From positions 186,001 through 250,000 of the forward strand of contig JAHGAU010000022.1 of NCBI GenBank assembly GCA_019925105.1: DNA of 64,000 nucleotides, written 5' to 3'. Shown here one piece after another: positions 13,867 through 22,072 of this stretch (its first letter is position 1; each line of letters opens with the position of its first letter). Position numbers and translations under genes: made by a program. This stretch comes from Niebla homalea (taxonomy: Eukaryota > Ascomycota > Lecanoromycetes > Lecanorales > Ramalinaceae). Under the pieces are notes generated by a model. The model ran no database searches and was not told the origin of the DNA. It was given only the letters and a program-made list of their open reading frames with translations.

Positions 13867-15049
13867 GTTATAGACTTATTATTGAACTTAATAATAAGCT
13901 CTTAAATAAAAATAAAGGTGATTTAAACCTTATAAGTGAAATTTAAGATCTTAAATAAGATAATCCACTTAATTTAAGTACTAAAGACTATATCATAAAC
14001 GAAGTTATAGCTAAGCTTAAAGTTAAGCTTATTATTAATAAAACAAAGCTTATTAATGTTCCTTTAAGGGTATTGAATAACACTCTTAAGCTTTTTAATG
14101 TTGTTTTTAAAATAAGGCATTATCTTTTTAACAGGTATCTTATTGAAAGGATCCGCTTTAATAAAGTTGGGTAATTAAGGTAATATGTTAACCTGGTCCT
14201 TCTTTAGGTAATTAACTTATACCTTATATAATTAAATAAATAAAAATATAAAGCCGGATATAGACCGGGCTTATAACTGTAAGTATAAATATGCCTGATT
14301 AAGTAAAGTATTTAAGTACATAAAGGAAGGGAGGATAAATCTGTATAATATACCCCGGCTGGTACCAGATATACCGCCAGGTGATTATATATACACGTAT
14401 TATAAGAGCCTTTTTATGGTAATATTTATATAAGGGCTTATAACACTCCTGCCTAATGGCTCCTGCTAACTAACAACTCCGTACTTGGCTGAGGTCCTAT
14501 TAACCCTACTCCTTTGTTTCTCTGCTAAGCCGACATACTACTGTTATCACTAGGTATCTTCCCCACTGTTAAAATTCTCGGATCTTCTCGCTGATTACTT
14601 ATCAGCCACCCGTTTATTCTCGTTTCAATTATGCCGTAAGGCTAGGTAAAGTGAGCTTTAATATTATATTAAGCATTAACTCAGACCATATTAAATGAAG
14701 GTATATATTAACGAAAATACTAAAGTTAAGGAGCGAACTATTACAGGTACGGGAGATTATATATATATACGCACGTTATCCCCCAATAGGTTTAATGCCA
14801 AGGAGTTAGGAATAAGCTAGCCAACCTTCTGCCTTTAATTTAAAGTTAAGTCAGGTAATAAGTTAATTAATCACTTCTGGATAGAAAGGATATAAGTATA
14901 GTTATAACATAGAGCGGATACCATCCCCTTATAGGATAACGGCTTAGCGCCTACTATATATCTTACTTAGTTAATTAAATTGAAATCCGAATAGTTCTGC
15001 TTTACCTAAATAATTAGATTATAATACTTTTTCTTTTAATAATAAATAT
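13867..15049. other. AT-rich spacer containing one copy of dispersed repeat R
   Basis: No gene recognised. Around 14,345-14,420 the phrase CCGCCAGGTGATTATATA is a RIP-diverged version of the sequence at 29,600-29,670 (unmutated) and 61,110-61,180 (mutated). The section 14,450-14,960 is less AT-rich than its surroundings but has no open frame. Confidence 0.5.
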
Positions 15050-15463
15050 TACTCCGTTAACCGGGATGGTATAAAACGGGATTTAATTATGGTTATCCTA
15101 TACCGGCCGGTACGCTATAAAGGTTTATCCCGTTCCCGTACTGTCCCTATCCCGCCGGTATAGGACCGGGAAATGCTAAGATCCCGGTAATAAAAATATT
15201 ATCCTTATTTTATACTATTTTTAGTATTAAGCGAGCCGCTAAGCCTATTTAATGGAAATATTCACTTACAATATAGAATATTTTGATTTTTTTGGTATTA
15301 ATTTTAATTATTTTAATACATATATTATTATTTATATATTATTATATATTATAAATAGTAAAACGGTATCTTGGCATTTCCCGGTCCCATACCGTTCCAT
15401 ACCTTTTACTACTGGTACGGGATAAGAGTACCCTTTCCCTCCCCCGTACCGGTTGGGGGAGTA
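15050..15463. mobile_element. hAT-like MITE D (414 bp) with GC-rich arms
   Basis: The right end reads CCGGTTGGGGGAGTA and the left end TACTCCGTTAACCGGG, the RIP-mutated inverted counterpart. Flanking octamers are ATAAATAT (left) and GTAAATAT (right), an 8-bp duplication with one G/A difference. Eight-base target duplications are typical of the hAT superfamily. Each arm contains GGTACGGGAC-like units and ends inward at an inverted pair (GGGAAATGCTAAGATCC / TATCTTGGCATTTCCCGG). The core between the arms is AT-rich and is shared with the copy at 54.7 kb. No transposase is encoded. Confidence 0.78.
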
Positions 15464-15969
15464 GTAAATATTATATATAAGACTTTTTTTTATTCTTATT
15501 ACTTTAATTAAAGTAAATAAATAATTAACCTTTAAAAGTAATTAAGCTGTAAGTCTAGGCCTTAATAGGAGGGTAATAAATAAGTAAGAGAAGGCTTAAT
15601 TATTATCAATTAAAGAATTTAAAGATAAGGAAGGAAAAAAAGCAGGAGGGACTTTCTTATTAATACCTTATATATTATATATACTTATAATATCTATACC
15701 TTTTATAATATTACTATTATATCTATAATATTAATACCTATTATATCGCTACTTATAATAATACCGGTATATTATGTCTATTTATCCGTATTCTTAAAGT
15801 ATAATATATCGTACATAAATATTAATAATAGAAGCGTAATAATAGGTGGTAAGTAATAAGTAATATATATTATTAATATAATAAAGGCGCACGTATATGG
15901 TTAATAGGTCGTTGCCGGGGTAACGTCTTTAGCGTCTTAACAGGCTTATAGGGCATATATAAAAGAATT
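15464..15969. other. AT-rich spacer
   Basis: No gene. A run of short TAATACC/TATAATA units occupies about 15,660-15,770. Nothing else recognised. Confidence 0.45.
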
Positions 15970-16116
15970 CTATCCCTCGCTTTACTGCAATGGCAGCATT
16001 TCCTATTAACGTTAATATATCGATAAGAAGCCTGAATCTATAGGGGAATCTCGGGTATCGATAAATAACCTAGTATAAATAGGTGAGTGCTGCTATTACA
16101 GCAAAGCGAGGGATAG
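15970..16116. mobile_element. Small fold-back MITE (147 bp)
   Basis: The first 29 bases (starting CTATCCCTCGCTTT) and the last 29 (ending AAAGCGAGGGATAG) are inverted repeats with three transition-type differences, all explained by RIP. The direct phrase GGGCATATA..AAAAG occurs on both outer sides, suggesting a target duplication or a second nested repeat. It has no coding capacity. Confidence 0.7.
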
Positions 16117-16375
16117 GGCATATAAAAAGGAGCTATATAGGGTCTTAATAATAATTACTTAAATGCTATATATGCCAGCCTTTTTTGAAGAGATACTACA
16201 GAATTACTCCGGGAAGCGGGACGGGATGGGACGGTTTTTTGATTCACTTATCCCATCCCGCGTGGGACGGGATAAGGCTGTATCCCATCCCATCCCATCT
16301 TTATCCCGGCGGGATGGGATCGGGATATGCCAAGATCCTGCCAAGACGCGGGGTAATAGTGAATTAATAAGGGTA

Positions 16376-16655
16376 TAGGTAAGGGTGAGGTTACTAAGGG
16401 TGCAGGTAAGGGTGAGGTTAATGAGGGTGATGAGGGTGATAAGGGTGATGAGGGTGATGAGGGTGATAAGGGTGATGAGGGTGATAAGGGTGATGAGGGT
16501 GATAAGGGTAATGAGGGTGTTGAGGGTGGTGGTGCAGGTAAGGGTGGTGTTAAGGGTGGTGGTGCAGGTAAGGGTGGTGGTGAGGGTGGTCGTAAGGGTA
16601 AGGGTGGTGGTGAGGGTGGTCGTAAGGGTAAGGGTGCAGGTGAGGGTGAATTCAG
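16376..16655 (+). repeat. G-rich minisatellite of 9-bp and 6-bp units
   Basis: Tandem units of GATGAGGGT / GATAAGGGT pass into GGTGGTGCAGGTAAGGGT-type units. On the plus strand it reads as an Arg-Val-Met/Ile repeat and on the minus strand as Pro/Ser/Leu-rich repeats. These open frames exist because the unit length is a multiple of three and are not likely genes. The strand asymmetry (G-rich plus strand) could support G-quadruplex formation. Confidence 0.8.
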
Positions 16656-16657
16656 GG

Positions 16658-16780
16658 GTAGATTATCATAAAGATTACCAGAAATATTTTTTGGTGGTTT
16701 ATCGATAACCGGAAAAACCATAATCCGGTTATCGATAAACCACCCAAAAAATATTTCTGGTAATCTTTGTGATAATCTAC
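16658..16780. repeat. Near-perfect hairpin with arms of about 55 bp
   Basis: Left arm 16,658-16,712 (starting GTAGATTATCATAAAGATTA) and right arm 16,725-16,780 (ending AATCTTTGTGATAATCTAC) are inverted repeats with one C/T difference and one extra G. They enclose a 12-base loop, AAAAACCATAAT. This is either a tiny fold-back element or a palindromic insertion nested in MITE A. Confidence 0.8.
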
Positions 16781-17003
16781 CTTTTAATTTACTATTTTGG
16801 CCAGGTTTTCCCTTATCTTATCCGCCACCGGGATCTTAGCATATCCCGATCCCATCCCGTCCCATCCCGCACTAATACGGGATGGGATTCTATTCACTCC
16901 ATCCCATCCTATCCCTATCCCGTCCCTATCCCGTCCCTATCCCTATCCCGTCCCTATCCCGTCCCTATCCCATGGGATATATCCCGTCCCGCTTCCCGGA
17001 GTA

Positions 17004-17333
17004 TGTAACAGAATCATCCTGATCTTTTATACTTATTTATAGCCTGTAAAACCCAGAAAGTACACTTATATATAAACTAGTAAATTAGCGTGTAATCCAA
17101 AAATGGGAGATTTCGCGTCTCTTTGGTTTTTGGAAGGAAAACAATTTCTTATCACTCTGCGGGATTGGAGCGTGCGTGTTATGTTCCAGGCCGTCTTCCG
17201 ACTGGACTTTTATGATCACTTAAAAGTATAATATATTCCTCTATATCTTGGAAAAGAAGTAGCCTACGCATAGCCATGAATGGTGGACTTGACTGGCTCA
17301 GATCAATAATCCTATACCAATTTACTTCGCTGC
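17004..17333. other. Boundary of the gene island and P450 3' flank
   Basis: Base composition changes from AT-rich repeat to balanced unique sequence around 17,040. The rest is the downstream flank of the P450 gene and presumably its 3' untranslated region. No other gene was seen. Confidence 0.6.
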
Positions 17334-19375
17334 TTAAACGGGGCGAAACACCAGCTCCAATGTTCCCGGTGAGAGTGTGAATGTGTCTTTTGAATCCTCC
17401 ACCGCCCTTTTCCCATCCTCACCCGGCGCAAACTTCACATCGAACCGCCTGACGACCTTGCAAACGACACTCCTTAATATCATCAGGGCCAGGTTCTTAC
17501 CAACGCATGAGTATGCACCTGTATACCACGGCGTAGAAAGTCAATGCTAGCTCTCTCGAAGCAGGATTCCCTTGGACAGGTGCGATGTATTTGAGAAACT
17601 TACCGATTGAGAAAGGAGCAAAGGCATCCTTGTTCGTGACCAAATGTGGCTGTGAGTACCATCGCTCGGGGATGAATTTATGGGCATGTTCGAAACAATC
17701 AGGACCTTGTACCATGTCATTATTATTCCTGTGGATAGACCCCCTTTGAGTTCACGACAGATCACTTACGCCTCCCAAGGGTGTATGGAGGCACCAGAAC
17801 GGTGGTATCTCCGGGGATGTACTGGTCGCCAATCATCAGACCCTCTGGAGGGGTATTTCTCAACACCCCTGACGGGACTGGAGGTTGAAGGCGTAATGTC
17901 TCGTTGATAAATCCATTGAGATGTTCACAAGTCTCGAGTGATGAGACATCAACCGGCTCGTCCATGGCGCTGAGCTCCGCTCGTAGTTTCGCCGTCTGTT
18001 GGGGGAATTTGGCTAGATAGTAGAACAAGTACGTCAGGCTAGAAGCCACGGTGTCGCTAAGAGTCCTTCAATCAGCTGGTGGTTTATGGTACGTGCTCGA
18101 GTCTCCCTTACCTTCCCGCAATCACAATGGATGTCGCGTCTCCGGTCAATAAGCGTATGTCTGGCTCGATGGTGTTGCTTTGCTTTGACGCATCAATTAT
18201 GTAAGACATGATCTAGGAATCGATGTTAGCAATGGAGGAGATTTTTTGGAGTACAGAAGGCCCTACATCTGGGGTTGCAACTTCATTCTTTCGCACAGTC
18301 AGCGAAAAAAAGATCATCTACTGCACGGTCTGGAACATTATACTTTCAACCGCCACATCATCTGCTCGGAGGTCCATGCAAGCATCCTCTTCCATCGGCT
18401 CGCAATGCCGGGAATGCTTTTGCCAATGATGAATAGCCACGGTACGGGGGTAAAGGGGCCAATCGCGGCCATCCCCTGGCTTAGTATAGTAATGGCTGGG
18501 TGATTCCTTTCATTCTTCATCATATTGAAGGACCGTCCAAAGGCCAAGTCTCCCATAATGTCAAAGCTGAAATACCGAGCCCAAGACGTCATATTGATCG
18601 GTTTTGCACTGCAACGGGAGATTTTCTCGGAGAGCTCCTGGGTGTAATGTGCTACTTGACCCTCATAGTCGTGAAGAGCTGGGGCGGACCTGGTTAGTCA
18701 TCCAAATGATCACACTCCGGTGTGGAGCATCATCCGTACCTTTGCTACTGAACCCTCGGTTCCAGATCCGTCGGCGTCTACCATGGAGTTCTTTGCTTCG
18801 TGTTGAATTGAGAGCGACTATTGGCTTGAGAACATCGTACCAGCACGTTTTGGTGCATCTCGACCCCGGTCCGAGTATGACGTGAAGGGCGTTTGGTCTG
18901 AAAATGGTTACCTCGTTTGGACCTTACGCAAATTATCCTCAGTGACTGTGGGCAGTATCAATATAGGATACGAGGCCTCACCTGTTCGGACAAAGTCCCC
19001 GTATCTTTGATGAAGCCGGTCCAGTTGACGAAAGTTGTCTGATTTATGCATGACTTTCGACATGTGCCACAGTTCTGTAGTTTTTGCAAGAAAGGGTCCT
19101 GGGAATGACCCAAGTCGATGGAACAGGGTTCTATACACAAGCATGCTTGTGAATAAAGAAGCAGCAAAGGACATCGAGATGGAAAGCACGTTGATAGCTG
19201 CTCCCTGACATGGTACATAGCCAGTCGCTATCTGGCCCACGAACATTGGGTACTGTGAAAGGAAGAAGAGAATGAGCCATTTTGGGCCTTCTAGGTGATG
19301 CTCCCCCCGGATGAAAATTGCAACATGAGCCACGGTGCCCGAAATTGCGGCGAGAATGGTGCACAAAGAAAGCAT
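17334..19375 (-). CDS. Cytochrome P450 monooxygenase, 8 exons, intact
   Basis: A membrane-bound heme monooxygenase of fungal secondary metabolism. The model has exons 19375-18982, 18922-18740, 18678-18344, 18287-18267, 18212-18112, 18056-17770, 17705-17604 and 17518-17334. All introns are GT-AG of 54-85 bp, and the sum of 1,608 nt gives 535 residues, a normal length. Order of landmarks: two or three hydrophobic N-terminal segments (residues 1-85), the hinge GSFPGPF, RTGPNEVTIFRPNAL (about 130-144), RRRIWNRGFS (helix C, Trp185), helix-I motif AGSDT (343-347), ETLR (397-400), FIPERW (451-456) and heme loop FSIGAYSCVG with Cys479. All key residues are present, although the heme loop is split by an intron. 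The overall style resembles fungal P450s of the tryprostatin 6-hydroxylase kind. The substrate is unknown; the divergent UbiA-type neighbour suggests a terpenoid. No RIP damage was seen. Confidence 0.9.
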
Positions 19376-20211
19376 CTTCGAGTAGATTATTCAGGTCAGA
19401 GAAAAGTGCACATGCAGAAGAACGAGGGAGTTCAGGCGCCCCGCGGTAACATTGAGGCACAGATACACCCCCGCATCCATCTCGTCACCATTTGGGCCAC
19501 GTCAGCTTGGACACCACTGGCTTGATGGATGCAATGGTGCGGGGCTAGTGTTAATGCATAACATCATCCTGCAGCTCTGACCAATCGAGTACTGGCCGAG
19601 TACCCGTTGCAATAAGCTGTAGTACAATCCAATAAGTCTACGAATCGAGCACTATCCATAGGATGAACGACACTAGCAGCTTGGTCACCACTAGCTTGAT
19701 GAATGTATTGCAAGCGGCGAGGGCGTTCACGTGTAACATCGTCTTGCAGCTCTAAAGATCAGCATCTAACCCAGGATCCGCTGCAAGAGGCCACTATACC
19801 ACACACTAAGCCGGTGAATCGAGCACTGTTCATGGTATAAATGAGATGAAACTGCAGCTTTGCATGCACGTCAATGCTGCAAAGCCTGCATCATTTCATG
19901 TCATCCTTAACACGTCCCTGCAGTACGATTTTGGTTTTGCGAGCCTGATTTTGGTGATCTCAGATGCCACTTATTAGGAGGCAGTCCTCTGCCCGAAAAA
20001 CCACAATATGTTAAGCATGGCGATGTTTGATATCCGCTGGAGCAACTCTGGCTTGACTGCCGGACAAGAGTTGGCAGATCAAGACCAGCATATAAATCAA
20101 GAGCAGTCACAAGTCCGCCACCAATCAGAAACACTGAAGGGTCTTTTGAACGGCTGACACGTTGTGTAGACCGAGGTCGATCCTTTTTCTGAACACTCCC
20201 TGTGGTATCAC
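19376..20211. promoter_or_regulatory. Divergent promoter between the P450 and UbiA-type genes
   Basis: An 836-bp base-balanced region without a credible gene separates the two start codons, which face away from each other. Such spacing commonly allows co-regulation of clustered fungal genes. The open frames crossing it are short and out of phase with any family. It contains the tandem duplication described at 19,503-19,850. No transcription-factor site could be assigned with confidence. Confidence 0.6.
19503..19850. repeat. Imperfect tandem duplication of about 174 bp in the divergent promoter
   Basis: Unit 1 (about 19,503-19,676) and unit 2 (about 19,677-19,850) share blocks at constant offset: CAGCTTGG.CACCACT.GCTTG at 19,503/19,677, TAACATC.TC.TGCAGCTCT at 19,559/19,734 and GAATCGAGCACT at 19,642/19,816. 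Other parts have diverged. Differences are not limited to RIP-type transitions, so the duplication appears old. Confidence 0.75.
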
Positions 20212-21078
20212 ATGTATAGCTTATGGTTGTCCACACTTAGCGATCTAAAAACCATCGTGGGCCCCAGCACTGTCTTTGGTATCGTCACTGCTCTCTCCGG
20301 CCCACTTCTCACCGAAAACTCTTCGCCAAATGCTTTTGCGATCATCAGAAGGTTGCCACAGGTTGTATGCTGGGAATGGATCAACCTGTTACCATTTACA
20401 ATCGACAATCAACGGCAGGCCCAAGCGATCTTGGAGGACGAAGTGAACAAGCCGTGGCGCTCGATGCCTTCCAGACGGTTGACAACTTCTCAGGCGAGGA
20501 CACTCATGTTGGTGTGCTATTCTTTAGCACTCCTGGCTAGCTTCCATCTTGGTGCGGTCAAGCAGTGCGTGTTGTTGATGTTCTTTGGGTGGGCATACAA
20601 CGATGTTGGAGGAGCGGACAGAAGCTGCATTACGCGAAATCTGATCAACGGACTCGGATACTTGTGTTTTACCTCTGGAGCAGTCGAAGTGGTCGCCAGA
20701 GATCTGGAGTTCACCACGATGGCACATCAATGGTTCCTGATCATAGGGTCTGTTGTTGTCACCACAGTCCAGCTACAGGACACATGTGATCAAGAAGGGG
20801 ATCGCAGGCGAGGAAGATGGACAGTGTCACTAGTCCTTGGTGACGTTCCAGCAAGGTGGACAATTGCAATCCCAGTAATCTTCTGGTCAGTCTTCTGCCC
20901 TTCATACTGGGTGTTGGATACTTGGACCCTCCTTCTACCACTCATACTTGGTATGTCCATCAGCTCAAGAGTTCTGGTGGTGAGAACACGCGAAGGTGAC
21001 AAGAGCACCTTCAAGCTGTGGAATGTCTGGATGCTGGTGATGTACTGCCTACCCTTCGTCAAAAGATGTCAGGGATAA
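20212..21078 (+). CDS. UbiA-type membrane prenyltransferase / terpene cyclase, intact
   Basis: A single-exon protein of 288 residues, polytopic, with about seven to eight hydrophobic stretches. The N-terminus LSTLSDLKTIVGPSTVFG is typical of the fungal UbiA-like group that includes the fumagillin-pathway cyclase Fma-TC. The first diphosphate/Mg region is INLLPFTIDNQ followed by ED (75-76) and NKPWRSMPSRRL (79-90). The middle motif is YNDVGGADR (129-137) and the second Asp-rich motif QDTCDQEGD (189-197, DxxDxxGD) is followed by RGRWTVSLVLGD. Family members ionise a prenyl diphosphate in the membrane and either cyclise it or transfer it. The usual FDxxNQ of the first motif reads FTIDNQ here, a departure that might affect chemistry. 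It is transcribed divergently from the P450, and no frame damage was seen. Farnesyl diphosphate as substrate is an inference by analogy. Confidence 0.87.
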   Translation: MYSLWLSTLSDLKTIVGPSTVFGIVTALSGPLLTENSSPNAFAIIRRLPQVVCWEWINLLPFTIDNQRQAQAILEDEVNKPWRSMPSRRLTTSQARTLMLVCYSLALLASFHLGAVKQCVLLMFFGWAYNDVGGADRSCITRNLINGLGYLCFTSGAVEVVARDLEFTTMAHQWFLIIGSVVVTTVQLQDTCDQEGDRRRGRWTVSLVLGDVPARWTIAIPVIFWSVFCPSYWVLDTWTLLLPLILGMSISSRVLVVRTREGDKSTFKLWNVWMLVMYCLPFVKRCQG

Positions 21079-21652
21079 GATTCAGAGCATGCTGGAAGAC
21101 TGACGGGTTGCTTGGGAGCACTACAAACGAGTACTGAAGATGGTAAGGGTGCATTAGCGCATCTTGGCTTATCAGCCCAATGAATGAGCCTCAAAAAAGG
21201 GAGATCTGTCCTACTTCATCCTCATTTACGCTGCATGGTCTTAGTGGAGAGCGGTCAGGTAAAATTGGCGTGGCAGCCTGCATCATTCGAATTAGGTGGA
21301 GGTACAAATTATTTGCATCACCTATTGGACTTGAGAGATGAAGGATGCGATTGGACATATGTATGTTTATCTTGGGTGGAATTAAAAAGTGCAGCTAGTT
21401 TGCTCCATCCCTGCTACGTGTATATGTGGATTTGTGGTATCTTTGGTGTTTGTAGTGTTTTTGATTGGCCTGCCTCAGGACCTGAGCTACAGGGACCTCG
21501 CCGTCGAGGCATCCCCCGCCGTGGCCGGGCCACGGGGTGAAGCCAGGGCTGAGAAACCCCCTGCAAGAGCTGGGAACCTGGAGCTATCTATGTAGAGCTA
21601 TGTACACAAAAGGAGTGGGCGGGTAAGCAAAGGTACTCAACAATGAGAGGAA

Positions 21653-21698
21653 GAACTCAGGGATTTGGGTGAGCTGGCTCATACAAATCTCTGAGTTC
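21653..21698. repeat. Hairpin with 15-bp arms
   Basis: GAACTCAGGGATTTG at 21,653-21,667 is mirrored by CAAATCTCTGAGTTC at 21,684-21,698 with one mismatch. The loop itself contains a small GAGC/GCTC stem. Confidence 0.75.
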
Positions 21699-21828
21699 CC
21701 CCGCACGGCCCCTGAAGAGCCGCTTAGCCGACAAGTGGTTACTCCGCATATCCGGCCAATTAGCTAGTAGCTAAACTACACCCTCCTTTTCCGAGTTAGG
21801 CGTTTTCTCCCGAGACTCCCGCGGCAAC

Positions 21829-21880
21829 TAGCCGTGCCCCACACTCAGCTACCGCTGTAGCTGAGTGTGGGTCACGGCTA
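21829..21880. repeat. Strong hairpin with 24-bp arms
   Basis: Arms 21,829-21,852 (TAGCCGTGCCCCACACTCAG and on) and 21,857-21,880 are inverted with a single mismatch around a four-base loop, CGCT. It is about 190 bp upstream of the reductase-gene start. No poly-T tract follows, so a terminator role is unlikely. It could be a fold-back element or a structured RNA. Confidence 0.8.
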
Positions 21881-22072
21881 TCCCCGGATTGCATCATTCT
21901 GTTTTTTCCTCGGTGTACCCCTCAGGGAGGCCTAGCTTGCTTTAGTCAGCTGAAATTCCTCGTCATCCACCTTGGTAAGTCGCATCTTCGAGCCTTAACG
22001 CTAAACTTGACAAGAATCGCACAACATCCACGGGGACCCCGTTCTTGAGCTCTCAGCCATCGTCGAACCACC

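Larger units (their letters stand above)
16205..17003. mobile_element. hAT-like MITE A (about 800 bp), expanded by internal insertions
   Basis: It begins TACTCCGGGAAGCGGGACGG and ends with the exact inverse, CCGTCCCGCTTCCCGGAGTA. The arms consist of GGGATGGGAC/GGGATAGGGACGG tandem units and carry the inverted inner pair GGGATATGCCAAGATCC / GGATCTTAGCATATCCCG also seen in MITE B. Unlike MITEs B, C and D, the centre has been replaced by a G-rich minisatellite and a long hairpin, listed separately. The 8-bp target duplication is imperfect: TACAGAAT on the left, AACAGAAT three bases beyond the right end. It lies about 330 bp downstream of the P450 stop codon. Confidence 0.72.
1..17040. other. Left AT-rich RIP-degraded compartment
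   Basis: The stretch is dominated by A/T with TA-rich runs, and stops are frequent in all six frames, so no open frame longer than about 160 codons exists. The longer frames near 16.2-16.7 kb are translations of a minisatellite. Copies of the same repeat differ mainly by C/T and G/A, which is the known pattern of repeat-induced point mutation at CpA in ascomycetes. Elements that can be resolved inside are listed separately. No functional gene was seen. Confidence 0.85.
21079..22072. other. Intergenic region with a cluster of hairpins
   Basis: Nearly 1 kb between the UbiA-type stop and the reductase-gene start. No gene is recognised; the open frames at 21,184-21,595 have no family features. 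From about 21,480 the composition becomes GC-rich and several inverted repeats follow each other: CCTCG-CCGT-CGAGG near 21,496, CCGTGGC-CGG-GCCACGG at 21,519-21,535, and the hairpins at 21,653-21,698 and 21,829-21,880. The whole 21.48-21.90 kb segment may be a non-autonomous insertion; I could not find its ends. Confidence 0.5.

Noticed and set aside
16185..17042. Several open frames of 60-157 codons around the G-rich arrays
   Set aside because: They are low-complexity translations of minisatellite units (Arg-Val or Pro-Ser repeats) inside a MITE. Both strands are open because the unit length is a multiple of three.
18223..18885. Plus-strand open frames across the P450 gene
   Set aside because: They are shadows of the minus-strand exons, whose splice sites and catalytic motifs are clear.
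21184..21595. Overlapping frames of 118 and 68 codons after the UbiA-type gene
   Set aside because: The C-terminal parts run through the GC-rich hairpin cluster and have no family features.
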